Below, one piece after another: positions 17,864 through 26,486 of a DNA stretch of 64,000 nt. The DNA comes from Anaerolineales bacterium (lineage in GTDB: Bacteria > Chloroflexota > Anaerolineae > Anaerolineales > Villigracilaceae): positions 124,001 to 188,000 of the forward strand of contig JAUQXA010000032.1 in assembly GCA_030834895.1 (NCBI GenBank). Reading direction: 5' to 3'. The position numbers and the translations under genes are program-made. How positions within the stretch are numbered: the stretch's first letter is position 1; the number at the start of each line of letters is the position of its first letter. The notes beneath the pieces were generated by a model that was given only the letters and a program-made list of their open reading frames with translations, was not told where the DNA came from and did no database searches.

Positions 17864-18574
17864 ATGACCAGGTCATCACAGATTACCAGGAACGTCGTTG
17901 TCGCCCTGTTCCTTATATTCTTAGCTCAGGCATGTGTGCAGTTCAAGGCGGATACTCCAACTCCGACCACGAACCCCAAGACTCCTGCTTTGGAAGAGCA
18001 GGTAAGTTTGCCGTCCACCCCAACAGCCACAATTGAGTCAGCCGTCCCGACCAAAACGGAAATTCCGCCCACTGTTACGTCAATTCCCAACGTGACAATT
18101 ACCGTGGTGAAGGGAAACTTGTTCATTCGTCGCGGACCGGATATGGCATTCAATCCCGTCGGCGTGCTTTACAAGGATACGAGTGCAAAGATCGTCGCGC
18201 GTGATGTGCTTTCTGACTGGGTGCAGATTCAACTCCCAAATTCCGATGAAACGGGATGGGTATCCGTTCAAACAGAATATTCGCAAATCGAAGGTGATCT
18301 GAAGAATCTGCCAGAATACACTCCCACCGAATGGCCTGTAGCCGCCTACCTGTTGAATTGCACACATCACAGCATGTATGTCCTGCCGGGCGAGATCGTG
18401 ATTCCCTCTTCATATGAGTACCCGGACAACGAAATCTGGATTTATCCGGGCACTTACACAGTCCATGACATGGATGTCTCTGGCGACCCTGAGGTAATGG
18501 ATTTCAGCATTAAAGAAGGGCAAACCATCGAAATCCGCTGGGATGGAGCGGGCGAAAAACGTAAATGCCCGTAG
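17864..18574 (+). CDS. SH3b-domain lipoprotein
   Basis: A 236-residue lipoprotein with lipobox LAQAC and a Thr/Pro-rich stalk of about 50 residues. Next comes a bacterial SH3 domain (VKGNLFIRRGPDMAFNPVGVLYKDTSAKIVARDVLSDWVQIQL...GWVSVQ), a fold that often binds peptidoglycan. The C-terminal ~90 residues (YLLNCTHHSMYVLPGE, IYPGTYTVHDMD) are unassigned. It starts nine bases after the permease gene and ends at a terminator, so it is probably the last gene of the export operon. Binding of cell-wall material at the surface is the likely role. Confidence 0.85.
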   Translation: MTRSSQITRNVVVALFLIFLAQACVQFKADTPTPTTNPKTPALEEQVSLPSTPTATIESAVPTKTEIPPTVTSIPNVTITVVKGNLFIRRGPDMAFNPVGVLYKDTSAKIVARDVLSDWVQIQLPNSDETGWVSVQTEYSQIEGDLKNLPEYTPTEWPVAAYLLNCTHHSMYVLPGEIVIPSSYEYPDNEIWIYPGTYTVHDMDVSGDPEVMDFSIKEGQTIEIRWDGAGEKRKCP

Positions 18575-18586
18575 TTCGAGAATCAA

Positions 18587-18626
18587 GTGGCAGTCACTCA
18601 TAAAACGGAAGTGACTGTCACTTTTT
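18587..18626 (+). terminator. Intrinsic terminator of the MacAB-type operon
   Basis: GTGGCAGTCACT pairs with AGTGACTGTCAC (one G-U), followed by TTTTTC. The same stem sequence recurs at 26265-26303. Confidence 0.85.
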
Positions 18627-18701
18627 CGTTTGCCAATATTTACGATACAATCAATCTGCAGGCAAGAATTTTCCGTCCATCACAATCACTCAGGAGTATT
18701 T

Positions 18702-20198
18702 ATGTCTGAAAAAATCGCACAACTCAAGGAATTACTCGGCGAGGTTGCAGACCTGCGCCAGGTTCAAAACGTATTGGAATGGGATCAGAATGTGAGCATG
18801 CCTCCCGGCGGCAGTGAAGCGCGCGGACAACAGCTTGCAACCATCGGGCGGATCGCCCACGAAAAAGCCACCTCAGACCAGGTTGGTAAACTGCTCGATG
18901 ACCTAAAACAAGAAGGGCTTGATCCCGATACGGATGACGGGGCGTTGGTCCGCGTGGCGGCCCGGGATTACGATAAAGCCACACGTGTACCGGGAGCTTT
19001 CGTCGCCAAGCAAGCCATCGCCATCACCAAGGCCTTTGATGCCTGGGTTGAAGCAAAGGGCAAGTCTGACTTTTCCATCTTCCACCCGCATCTCGAAAAG
19101 GTTGTTGAATTAGCGCAAGAATATATTTCCTTCTTCCCGCCCGCCGCACATCCCTATGATACCCTGCTCAACGACTACGAACCGGGCATGAAGACTGCCG
19201 ACGTGCAGGAAATCTTTGACCACTTGCGCCCGAAGCAGGTGGAATTAATCAAGAAGGTAAATTCTTCCAAACAGGTGAAGGATGATTTTCTCCACAAGAA
19301 ATACAACGAGAAGAAGGTGTGGGATTTCAGCGAAGCCATTATCACCAAGTTCGGTTATGACTGGAGCCGCGGCAGGCAGGACAAAGCTCCGCATCCATTC
19401 CAGACAACCTTCAGCGTGAACGATACGCGCATTACGAACCGCTTCGAGGCGGATAATCCGCTTGCCACACTGTTCAGTGCCATGCACGAATCAGGTCATG
19501 CCATGTATGAACAGGGCGGTAACCCGGCATATGAGCGCACACCGCTGGCAGGTGGGACGTCGCTTGCGGTTCACGAGTCCCAATCTCGCATGTGGGAAAA
19601 CATGGTGGGACGTTCGCTTCCGTTCTGGGAGCATTTCTTTCCAGCTTTGAAAAAGACCTTCCCTTCCCAGTTGGATGGCGTGAGTGTGAAATCCTTCTAT
19701 AAGGCCATCAACAAGGTTGAGTCCTCCTTCATCCGTGTCAATGCCGATGAGGCTACGTACAACATGCATGTTATGCTGCGGCTCGAAATGGAAATCGGCA
19801 TGATCGAAGGGAAATTCGCAGTGAAGGACCTGCCCGAAATCTGGAACGCAAAGATGGACGAGTACCTGGGTATTGTCCCGCCGAATGACGCGAAAGGTGT
19901 CCTGCAGGATGTCCATTGGTCGAGTGGGTTGATGGGGTACTTCTCCACTTACGCGCTTGGCAATCTCGTCTCGGCCCAATTGTGGGAGAAGATCAACAAA
20001 GACATAAAGGATCTCGACGAGCAAATCCGCAAGGGCAAGTTCGACGTATTGCTCAATTGGCTGCGCGAAAAGATCCATATCTATGGACACAAGTATGATC
20101 CACAAGACCTGGTACAAAAGGTCACCGGCTCGAAGATCAACTCCGATGCTTATGTCCGCTATTTGACGAACAAGTACGGCACCATTTACGGACTGTAG
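18702..20198 (+). CDS. Carboxypeptidase Taq (M32 metallocarboxypeptidase)
   Basis: This 498-residue protein is the normal length for M32 peptidases. It begins with the helical N-terminus typical of the family (VLEWDQNVSMPPGG) and has the zinc site FSAMHESGHAMYEQ (HExxH), with downstream blocks GTSLAVHESQSRMWENMVGRS and NADEATYNMHVMLRLEME supplying the further ligand and substrate residues. It removes C-terminal amino acids from peptides in the cytoplasm. The start is ATG 18702 with AGGAG upstream; the track's 24 extra residues are rejected. The gene lies between two terminators and is probably monocistronic. Confidence 0.96.
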   Translation: MSEKIAQLKELLGEVADLRQVQNVLEWDQNVSMPPGGSEARGQQLATIGRIAHEKATSDQVGKLLDDLKQEGLDPDTDDGALVRVAARDYDKATRVPGAFVAKQAIAITKAFDAWVEAKGKSDFSIFHPHLEKVVELAQEYISFFPPAAHPYDTLLNDYEPGMKTADVQEIFDHLRPKQVELIKKVNSSKQVKDDFLHKKYNEKKVWDFSEAIITKFGYDWSRGRQDKAPHPFQTTFSVNDTRITNRFEADNPLATLFSAMHESGHAMYEQGGNPAYERTPLAGGTSLAVHESQSRMWENMVGRSLPFWEHFFPALKKTFPSQLDGVSVKSFYKAINKVESSFIRVNADEATYNMHVMLRLEMEIGMIEGKFAVKDLPEIWNAKMDEYLGIVPPNDAKGVLQDVHWSSGLMGYFSTYALGNLVSAQLWEKINKDIKDLDEQIRKGKFDVLLNWLREKIHIYGHKYDPQDLVQKVTGSKINSDAYVRYLTNKYGTIYGL

Positions 20199-20207
20199 AA
20201 AAAACGG

Positions 20208-20245
20208 CATCCCGCAGGGTTCTCAGAAGATGATTCTGCGGGATG
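20208..20245 (+). terminator. Terminator hairpin after the M32 gene
   Basis: CATCCCGCAG pairs with CTGCGGGATG around an 18-base loop, just after the stop codon. The U-tract is weak (TTGATTCC), so release may be incomplete. Confidence 0.6.
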
Positions 20246-20261
20246 TTGATTCCATCCCACC

Positions 20262-21185
20262 ATGAACTATAAAATCCTGATCATCGTTCTCCTCCTCGCA
20301 CTCTTGCCTGCCTGCTCACAGTCGGCTGTGCCGGTTGACACCCCTCTGCCTCCCAACTACATCTCAACCGTTGTTGCATTGACCGGGCAGTCTGCTTTTG
20401 CCACGGCCAGTGCGTTGGCTCCCTCGCCGACAGAAACGCCCACGCCAACGGAAACACCCGTCCCGACCACTCCGCTGCCCAGCCCCACCCCGACCTTCGA
20501 GCCGGGCTTTACCGAATTCGCGCAGATCCGCTTTATTTCGCCGGGACCCATGTCCAGCCTAGTTTCACCTATCAACTTGCAAGTGTTGCTGATCTCGGGA
20601 GAAAGTCAACTGGTGCGGATCGATCTCCTCGGCGAAGATGGACGCATCCTGCAACGGTCACTGGAACGTGTGACACGCGACCCGGGCGGCGGCGTTTATC
20701 GCAGCATTGAACTTGATTTCGAGATTCGCGCCGTGTCTGAAAAAGGATACATCCGCATCAGTTCAAAGGATGACCGCAAACGCATTCAGATGCTGAACAC
20801 CATGCCCGTGCTTTTATACTCCATCGGCGAGAATCAGATCACCCCGATTGGAAACATGATGTATGAACGGGTCATGTATGAGGGTTTGGAAGAGGGGGAT
20901 GAGGTCTTTGGCGGGGTCCTCAATCTAAAGGGGCGTTTCTGGCCCTTCAACGATCAACCGGTTTTTCTGGAATTGATCACACCGGATGGAAAGGTCGTTG
21001 CATCGCGTATGCTCGACTTCAAGGGGATCGACACTGAACCTTTCGAGACTACATTACCCTACAAGATCACGGAACCGACATTGGTACGGCTTTCCATCCA
21101 TCAGGACAGTCCCGATCTCCCAAGCGACCCAGAGTTGAAACAATACATTTATGTCCACACCATGGAGTTGATGTTGTATCCGTAG
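20262..21185 (+). CDS. Lipoprotein with Thr/Pro stalk and Ig-like beta domain
   Basis: A 307-residue lipoprotein (lipobox LLPAC) with a stalk rich in Thr, Pro and Glu repeats (TETPTPTETPVPTT). The C-terminal 220 residues are predicted mainly beta: IRFISPGPMSSLVSPINLQVLLISGESQLVRIDLLGEDGR, a pattern seen in bacterial Ig-like binding domains, and a second similar stretch from GDEVFGGVLNLKGRFWPFNDQPV. No enzyme motif is seen. It probably acts on the cell surface as a binding or structural protein; the target is unknown. Confidence 0.82.
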   Translation: MNYKILIIVLLLALLPACSQSAVPVDTPLPPNYISTVVALTGQSAFATASALAPSPTETPTPTETPVPTTPLPSPTPTFEPGFTEFAQIRFISPGPMSSLVSPINLQVLLISGESQLVRIDLLGEDGRILQRSLERVTRDPGGGVYRSIELDFEIRAVSEKGYIRISSKDDRKRIQMLNTMPVLLYSIGENQITPIGNMMYERVMYEGLEEGDEVFGGVLNLKGRFWPFNDQPVFLELITPDGKVVASRMLDFKGIDTEPFETTLPYKITEPTLVRLSIHQDSPDLPSDPELKQYIYVHTMELMLYP

Positions 21186-21194
21186 TTTGGAGTC

Positions 21195-21216
21195 CATCAG
21201 CTTGCTGATGAATTTT
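21195..21216 (+). terminator. Short terminator-like hairpin after the lipoprotein gene
   Basis: CATCAG-CTTG-CTGATG followed by AATTTT lies nine bases after the plus-strand stop. The stem is short. Confidence 0.5.
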
Positions 21217-21228
21217 GCCCCCCAACAA

Positions 21229-21259
21229 AAGTCCCGCCATCGAATTGATGACGGGACTT
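21229..21259 (-). terminator. Intrinsic terminator of rplY
   Basis: On the minus strand AAGTCCCGTCATC pairs with GATGGCGGGACTT (one mismatch pair) and runs into TTTTG, 17 bases after the rplY stop. Confidence 0.75.
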
Positions 21260-21275
21260 ATTGATCTGAAGAAGG

Positions 21276-21947
21276 CTACTTCTTTTCCGGGGTTTCTTCT
21301 TCCTTCTTGCCGCGTTCAACGCTGAGAGATGGAGCTGCAGCCTCGGCACTAGGAACCACCTCGGCACCTTCAGCCGCAACCGGCTCCTTCTCCTCCTTGG
21401 CAAGTGTGGCGATGATCACGATTTCATCCTCATCATCCAGCACCACGACTTTCTCAGGAAGAGCAATGTCACGCACGCGGACACTGTTACCAATCTCCTT
21501 AATGGAGGAAATGTCAACGCTGATACGTTCGGGCAGGTCAGTGGGGAGACATTCCACTTCGAGCGCCTCCATGCGGTGAACCAGCACAGCGCTGAAATCC
21601 TTCACTGCCGAAGCAACACCCGTGAACGCCAGGTGCACCTTGGTGCGGATCTTCTCGGTCAGGTCAAGGGCAAGCAGGTCGACGTGTGTCAAGTTGCCCT
21701 TGATGTAGTTTCGCTGCCTGTCGCGCACGAGCGCCGCATATTCCTTGCCTTCCACGTCGATCGTCAACAGCGTGGACGAGGTCAGCTTGGATAACACAAG
21801 GTTGGCTGTGTGGGCTTCCAATGAAATGGCAATCGGCTCGACGTGGCGGCCATAGATTACCGCGGGTAATTGTCCCGCGCGGCGCAAAGCCTTGACCTGC
21901 TTGCCGGTCACGTCCCGTTTCGTTGCCTTCAATACGATCTTTTCCAT
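21276..21947 (-). CDS. rplY: 50S ribosomal protein L25 (CTC/TL5 form)
   Basis: The protein starts MEKIVLKATKRDVTGKQVKALRRAGQLPAVIYGRHVEPIAISL, the 5S-rRNA-binding L25 domain, followed by the C-terminal TL5/CTC beta domain (LEVECLPTDLPERISVDISSIKEIGNSVRV). A 35-residue Ala/Glu/Lys-rich tail ends the protein. At 223 residues it is the long form found in many Gram-positives and Thermus. The start is ATG 21947 with GAGGAG upstream; the track's start at 21995 lies in a leader hairpin (ACCGCG/CGCGGT) that might regulate the gene, though no evidence decides this. Confidence 0.95.
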   Translation of the reverse strand: MEKIVLKATKRDVTGKQVKALRRAGQLPAVIYGRHVEPIAISLEAHTANLVLSKLTSSTLLTIDVEGKEYAALVRDRQRNYIKGNLTHVDLLALDLTEKIRTKVHLAFTGVASAVKDFSAVLVHRMEALEVECLPTDLPERISVDISSIKEIGNSVRVRDIALPEKVVVLDDEDEIVIIATLAKEEKEPVAAEGAEVVPSAEAAAPSLSVERGKKEEETPEKK

Positions 21948-22043
21948 CTTTACTCCTCGGGCGCCTCTCACCGCGTTCTTCGCGGTTACCTTCACCCTAT
22001 GAAATGAATTTCTGCAAAGCGGCCGCGCCGCTCAACATTCAGG

Positions 22044-22072
22044 GCAGAAAACGTGCCTCCTCGCGGAGGCAC
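22044..22072 (-). terminator. Intrinsic terminator of the PadR/sensor operon
   Basis: On the minus strand GTGCCTCC-GCGA-GGAGGCAC is a perfect stem with tetraloop, followed by GTTTTCT. Confidence 0.8.
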
Positions 22073-22128
22073 AATGTCAATAGCGGACTGCATTTTATAC
22101 TTGGGTGGGTATTTCGTCAAGTGATTTG

Positions 22129-23016
22129 CTACTCTGAGACCAGGAGCCACTTGGCAAATCGCCCATGCAGGTGACCGACGCCCCGCGCAATATTCATGAA
22201 GATCGTCCACAGCAGGAAACCCGCAAAGATCAGGAACGGATACGTCCACACGGGCAAAATATAACGAATACCATTGTTCATCATTATCGCACCCTGATCT
22301 AAAAATTCCTGCAGAAACGGAATCGCGATCAATGAAAGCGAGATACTCAACATCATCACGAGCACCACAAAATAGACGATCCCCAACACAAACTGAACAA
22401 CCATGTAAACCAGCATCAGCCAAGTCGCCTTGTCGGTCAGGAGCGCCTTGAGCCTGTCGAACCATTTCATGCCGTGGTGTGAGAACAGCGGACGGCGCGG
22501 CATCCGCTCGCCAAGCAGTGCCTCCACCAGACGTCCTTCAAGCAGGGCAAGTCCACGCACAGAAAGGAGGAAAAGCAAGGCAAAAGGCAAACCAAAGATA
22601 AAAATGGCAAAGGAGACGGAAAGCGAGAGTCCTGTCACCGCCCAAGTGAAATAGAAAACGCCTGTCACAAAAGCGATCAACATGTAAAGCAATGCGCCCC
22701 ACGCACGAGCATCGGCATAGACGCCGAAAAAGCGGATAATCCACGACTGGGACTTTGAGGTTGGCTTCAACGATGGTGACGTGCGTCTTTCCACTTCCTT
22801 GTAGGCGGATGCGGTCTCCTCGGGTGAACCGTATTCTTCGACAATGGTTTTCAGCGCATCGGATTCTTTCAATTCGGCATTTTGCTCGCGTGCCACAGCC
22901 AGCGCTGTGGATAAATGCTCACGCGCGTCGGCAAGCGCATCCTGAAGAAGAGCCGAATCGCTTCCCCGCATTTCGTTTTTCAAAGCCTCGAGATATTCAT
23001 CCATCGTATTAAACAT
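22129..23016 (-). CDS. HAAS/putative-sensor membrane protein
   Basis: A 295-residue protein. The N-terminal ~75 residues (MDEYLEALKNEMRGSDSALLQDALADAREHL...VEEYGSPEETASAYKEVE) match the HAAS/DUF1700 signalling helix bundle. Then come about six membrane segments in two pairs of the putative-sensor type (AFVTGVFYFTWAVTGLSLSVSFAIF; MVVQFVLGIVYFVVLVMMLSISLSLIAIPF). Such proteins are usually paired with PadR regulators, as here, where the PadR gene lies four bases upstream. It is thought to sense membrane or cell-envelope stress, but the ligand is unknown. Confidence 0.85.
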   Translation of the reverse strand: MFNTMDEYLEALKNEMRGSDSALLQDALADAREHLSTALAVAREQNAELKESDALKTIVEEYGSPEETASAYKEVERRTSPSLKPTSKSQSWIIRFFGVYADARAWGALLYMLIAFVTGVFYFTWAVTGLSLSVSFAIFIFGLPFALLFLLSVRGLALLEGRLVEALLGERMPRRPLFSHHGMKWFDRLKALLTDKATWLMLVYMVVQFVLGIVYFVVLVMMLSISLSLIAIPFLQEFLDQGAIMMNNGIRYILPVWTYPFLIFAGFLLWTIFMNIARGVGHLHGRFAKWLLVSE

Positions 23017-23020
23017 AATG

Positions 23021-23377
23021 TCATCCTTTCAATATCGTATCCACGAATTTCTTCGTCTGCTTCCAAACTTCCAACCATTCCTTCAATGCTTCACGCCCCT
23101 CAGCTGTGATGGTGTAATATCTGCGCGGCGGACCCGAAACCGACGGCTCGACCAGGCTGCTCAACAAACCGTTTTCCTCCAACGAGCGCAGCACAGGATA
23201 CAAAGTCCCCTGTTTCATCAGCGGCAAGTCGGGGCTGTTCTCTTCGAGCAACTTGGCGATCTGGTAGCCGTACATCGGTTCGATGCTGCAACTTAGCACA
23301 TTTAACAGCACCAATGAAGATGTACCGGCGTTCATTTCCTTCTGGAACTTCCTTGTGGCAAAAGAAACGTCAGCCAT
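23021..23377 (-). CDS. PadR-family transcriptional regulator
   Basis: A 118-residue winged-helix protein with the PadR pattern: LLNVLSCSIEPMYGYQIAKLLEE, then KQGTLYPVLRSLEENGLLSS, then PPRRYYTITAEGREALKEWLEVW. It is the small (subfamily 2) type. AGGAG precedes the start. It forms an operon with the sensor membrane protein. A strong promoter with a dyad over its -10 region lies upstream, so autoregulation is likely. Confidence 0.95.
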   Translation of the reverse strand: MADVSFATRKFQKEMNAGTSSLVLLNVLSCSIEPMYGYQIAKLLEENSPDLPLMKQGTLYPVLRSLEENGLLSSLVEPSVSGPPRRYYTITAEGREALKEWLEVWKQTKKFVDTILKG

Positions 23378-23418
23378 ATTGTCTCCTGTATTATCAAATA
23401 ATTACTACTAATAACTTT

Positions 23419-23447
23419 ATAATAGCATTAGATTATTATTATGTCAA
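23419..23447 (-). promoter_or_regulatory. Promoter of the PadR operon with overlapping dyad
   Basis: On the minus strand TTGACA (23447-23442) and TATTAT (23424-23419) are 17 bases apart. ATAATA-N9-TATTAT (23419-23439) forms a dyad across spacer and -10, a plausible PadR binding site. Confidence 0.7.
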
Positions 23448-23458
23448 GGATGAGAATA

Positions 23459-23486
23459 GAAAACCTCCACCTTTTCGGGTGGAGGG
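23459..23486 (-). terminator. Intrinsic terminator of folD
   Basis: On the minus strand CCTCCACC pairs with GGTGGAGG and is followed by TTTTCT. It lies about 70 bases after the folD stop and just upstream of the PadR promoter. Confidence 0.8.
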
Positions 23487-23553
23487 TGCACATCGAATCC
23501 AACGACTCCCATCGTCGGATTCAAGAGTCCGGAGACTTTTGAATGCGCACGTA

Positions 23554-24432
23554 CTACGGGTTTTGAATTTCCGCCGCGCGGAAGGTGTTCTTCATCAGCA
23601 TGGCAATGGTCATGGGACCCACGCCGCCGGGGACGGGGGTGATGAACCCGGCCACTTCCTTCGCTTCGGCAAAGTTCACGTCGCCCACCAGGCGCTGTCC
23701 GCTCTTCTTGGTAGCATCTGGGACAGCGTTGATGCCCACGTCGATGACCGCAGCGCCGGGCTTGACCCAGTCGCCGCGAACCATTTCGGTGCGACCAATC
23801 GCCGCAATGACGATGTCCGCCTGACGGACGGTGCCGGGCAGATCCTTCGTCCGTGAATGACAGACGGTGACGGTGGCATTCTTGCCAATCAACAACAAGG
23901 CGGCGGGCATACCGACGATGTTCGAGCGTCCCAACACAACCGCGTTCGCGCCTTCGATTTTCACGCCCGATTTTTCGAGCAAATAGATACAACCATAGGG
24001 GGTGCAGGGCACAAACAAAGGCTCACGTCCCTTCTGTGCCAAACGACCGATGTTCAGCGGGGAGAATCCGTCCACATCCTTTTCGATGTTGATGAGTGAA
24101 AGCACACGCTCTTCATCGATATGGGATGGCATGGGCAATTGAACCAGAATACCGCTGATGCCTTTGTTGGCGTTCAACTTCCTGACCAATGCCTCGACCT
24201 GTTCCTGTGTGGCATCGGCGGGCAGGTGCTCGCTGACAGAACCCATGCCGAGTTCCTGACAGGCTTTCCCTTTGGACGTCACATACGCCGCCGAATCGGG
24301 GCGGTCGCCAACCAGCACAGTCGCCAGCGTGGGTTTGGTCTTGCCAGCCGCCGTCCGTTTCGCAACCGCCGCCGCAACTTCTTCACGCACTTGTTGGGCA
24401 ATCAATTTTCCGTCAATTAGTTGGGCCGTCAT
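23554..24432 (-). CDS. folD: Methylenetetrahydrofolate dehydrogenase/cyclohydrolase FolD
   Basis: A full-length 292-residue bifunctional enzyme. Visible landmarks are the catalytic AAYVTSKGKACQELG (the Y..K pair), GILVQLPMPSHID, KDVDGFSPLNIGRL, the NADP-binding VVLGRSNIVGMPAALLL and PVPGGVGPMTIAMLMKNT near the end. It interconverts methylene-, methenyl- and formyl-tetrahydrofolate for purine and methionine supply and, in anaerobes, for acetyl-CoA pathway steps. AAGGAG precedes the start. It is followed by its own terminator. Confidence 0.97.
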   Translation of the reverse strand: MTAQLIDGKLIAQQVREEVAAAVAKRTAAGKTKPTLATVLVGDRPDSAAYVTSKGKACQELGMGSVSEHLPADATQEQVEALVRKLNANKGISGILVQLPMPSHIDEERVLSLINIEKDVDGFSPLNIGRLAQKGREPLFVPCTPYGCIYLLEKSGVKIEGANAVVLGRSNIVGMPAALLLIGKNATVTVCHSRTKDLPGTVRQADIVIAAIGRTEMVRGDWVKPGAAVIDVGINAVPDATKKSGQRLVGDVNFAEAKEVAGFITPVPGGVGPMTIAMLMKNTFRAAEIQNP

Positions 24433-24516
24433 GGCTTGCTCCTTTTATGTGAAATATCGCACAAGATTATACAAGTAATCTGACATTTCAGTACGTGACA
24501 CTTATCCTGCCTGATG

Positions 24517-25167
24517 TCATGGTTTCAAAACCACGAAATTATCGAAGATAATATCCACACCGGGCTGGTCGAAAGTCCCAGCCAGCAGACCCACGTCCCC
24601 CGCCTTGAGCGTGGAATCCTGCACCGAGGCGACGTTGAAGCCGTTGACATAGAACGTCAGCGTATCTCCGATGCAATCCGCCCGCAGATGGTTGACCGCC
24701 ATACCGATTTTGATATTGTCATTCGACTGCATTTCGCTTTGACCAAGTAAAACACCGTTACCACCCGCGAAAACGCCGATACCGTAAAAGCCGTCGCTGG
24801 AGATGAGGAAGAAATAATAAGCGTCCCCGGTCATGCGGCAGAGCAAGCCAATGCGATTCGCGTCGGGACCGCCCAATTTGCCCGCGTCCACTTCCATACG
24901 AACATCGGCAAAGTCTTTATGGGGCGTGGACCAAAAATTTGTATTGAGTGCACTGACCAGGATACGGTATCCCGACGCATTGTAGTCCATTGTGCCTTCG
25001 GATGTGGTGAAACGCCGCCAGCCGGAGGTTGTTTGTGAAAAGTCATCCTGAAACAATGCGCTCCCCGAAGCCTTGCCCTGATCTTGCGGCGCGGAAGTGG
25101 CTGGCGTAATTGCGGAACAGGCATAGAGAAGGGACAGCAAAACCAGTGAGGGAAGAAGACGTTTCAT
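24517..25167 (-). CDS. Lipoprotein with LamG/concanavalin-like domain
   Basis: A 216-residue lipoprotein with lipobox LLYAC and a short linker. The remainder is a beta-jellyroll of the laminin-G/3-keto-disaccharide-hydrolase type: LFQDDFSQTTSGWRRF, WSTPHKDFADVRMEVDAGK, DAYYFFLISSDGFYGIGV, LTFYVNGFNVASVQDST, VGLLAGTFDQPGVDIIFDNFVV. These blocks are typical of domains that bind carbohydrates. No catalytic residues are evident. ATG 25167 is used; ATG 25176, three codons earlier, is also possible. It lies downstream of lgt on the same strand. Confidence 0.82.
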   Translation of the reverse strand: MKRLLPSLVLLSLLYACSAITPATSAPQDQGKASGSALFQDDFSQTTSGWRRFTTSEGTMDYNASGYRILVSALNTNFWSTPHKDFADVRMEVDAGKLGGPDANRIGLLCRMTGDAYYFFLISSDGFYGIGVFAGGNGVLLGQSEMQSNDNIKIGMAVNHLRADCIGDTLTFYVNGFNVASVQDSTLKAGDVGLLAGTFDQPGVDIIFDNFVVLKP

Positions 25168-25218
25168 GGGCATCATTTTGGAGTCCGACAGATCGCTGTC
25201 GACATGCGAAACTTTGAT

Positions 25219-26235
25219 TTATTCTTTCGACTTTGAGGTGGATTTCCTTACCGCGGGTTTTCTTTTTACAGGTTTTGCGGGGATTTCCTCCCCGGCATCT
25301 TCCTCGTCATCCTCTTCCACAGATTCCTCTGCAACCGCCCTGCGGCGGATGCGGGGTTTTTCCTCGACTGGTTTGATGTGATATTCCTCCTCCCAACCTT
25401 CAGCAAACGCGAGTCGCCACTTCCCATAGCGGACCAGCAGGAACAACACGCCGGCAACCGCCATCAAAAACGCAACAAGCATGGAATATGTGATAAAGGA
25501 ATCGCCGATACGGGGCTGATCCGGACGGAAGAATTCGATAAAGACACGCGCCAGTCCCGCCGCAACCAGCCACCCGCCGAAGATCGTGCCGGGTTTGATT
25601 TTCTCCGAATAGCGCAGGGCAATCCAAAGCAGGAGCAAGCCGAGGAGGATATTCAAAATCATCTCATAGGCAAAGGTTGGGTGAAAACGTGTGGTCTCCA
25701 GTGGATACTGAGTCAGGTCACTGTACTGCGGCAAACGACTGGTATAGTTGGTTATCAGAATGCCCCAGGGAAGTTTGGTCGGCGGACCATAAAGTTCCTG
25801 ATTGATGAAGTTTGCCGGGCGTGCCAGTGCCTGGCCAATCAAGGCCGCCGGGGCAATGGAATCAACAAAAAGCCAAAAGTCCATGCCGCTGTTTTTCAAA
25901 AAGAAATACAAGGCAAGCGCACCGAAGAGCAGTCCGCCAAAGAAGTGAAGTCCGCCCTCCCAAACATAGAGCATCTTAATCGGATTATCGAGATAATAGG
26001 AACTGCCGCCAAGAATACTGTTGACCACATACCAAATACGCGCTCCGATTATTCCCGCGGGCAAAACCCAAACCATCGCATCCCAGATCGCCTCGTCGTT
26101 CTCACCACGCCGTTGAATCTCCTTCCCCGCGATCCACGCGCCCACCACCGCGCCAAACATCACCAGCACCCCATACCAGCGCAGGGTGACTGTCCATATA
26201 AACAGTTTGAAGGAAAAAATTACAGGATCTATCAT
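25219..26235 (-). CDS. lgt: Prolipoprotein diacylglyceryl transferase Lgt
   Basis: About 338 residues. The Lgt signature region reads QALARPANFINQELYGPPT (the usual GRIGNFINGE block, here with changes), with GGLHFFGGLLFG before it and RHPTFAYE-like FHPTFAYEMILN and LARVFIEFFRPDQ after it. The enzyme attaches diacylglycerol to the lipobox Cys of prolipoproteins; seven such substrates are encoded in this window. A 60-residue cytoplasmic tail with acidic then basic runs (EEDDEEDAGEE, KPVKRKPAVRK) is an unusual extension. The start is ATG 26235 with GAGGT upstream; the track's 35 extra residues are rejected. Confidence 0.95.
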   Translation of the reverse strand: MIDPVIFSFKLFIWTVTLRWYGVLVMFGAVVGAWIAGKEIQRRGENDEAIWDAMVWVLPAGIIGARIWYVVNSILGGSSYYLDNPIKMLYVWEGGLHFFGGLLFGALALYFFLKNSGMDFWLFVDSIAPAALIGQALARPANFINQELYGPPTKLPWGILITNYTSRLPQYSDLTQYPLETTRFHPTFAYEMILNILLGLLLLWIALRYSEKIKPGTIFGGWLVAAGLARVFIEFFRPDQPRIGDSFITYSMLVAFLMAVAGVLFLLVRYGKWRLAFAEGWEEEYHIKPVEEKPRIRRRAVAEESVEEDDEEDAGEEIPAKPVKRKPAVRKSTSKSKE

Positions 26236-26264
26236 CGTTACCTCTTCAATTATGTTGACTTCAC

Positions 26265-26303
26265 AAGTGACAGTCACCTTGCGATGCGGGTGACTGTCAC
26301 TTT
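26265..26303. repeat. Perfect hairpin sharing the AGTGACTGTCAC stem
   Basis: AAGTGACAGTCACC pairs perfectly (14 bp) with GGTGACTGTCACTT. It lies between the divergent lgt and rho genes, upstream of the rho promoter, where no gene needs a terminator. Its stem repeats that of the terminator at 18587-18626. Confidence 0.65.
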
Positions 26304-26331
26304 CAGGGATTATATCACTCCAAAAACTCGG

Positions 26332-26360
26332 TTGCATCATCCTGATGAGAGTGCTATAAT
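26332..26360 (+). promoter_or_regulatory. Sigma70-type promoter of rho
   Basis: TTGCAT and a perfect TATAAT are 17 bases apart. The transcript would start near 26367 and have a leader of about 190 bases before the rho ATG. Confidence 0.8.
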
Positions 26361-26486
26361 ACGGGCACTTCCCTAAGTGGTGAGCAATTCATATTTATGG
26401 TCCACACATCATAAACTGCGTGTGTGGAAAGCAACGAAAACCTTGACCGACACCCCTGATTCGAAACAAACATTCTAAGGAAATTT

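Noticed and set aside
25378-26376. 332-residue plus-strand ORF
   Set aside because: It is antisense to lgt, which is certain from its motifs.
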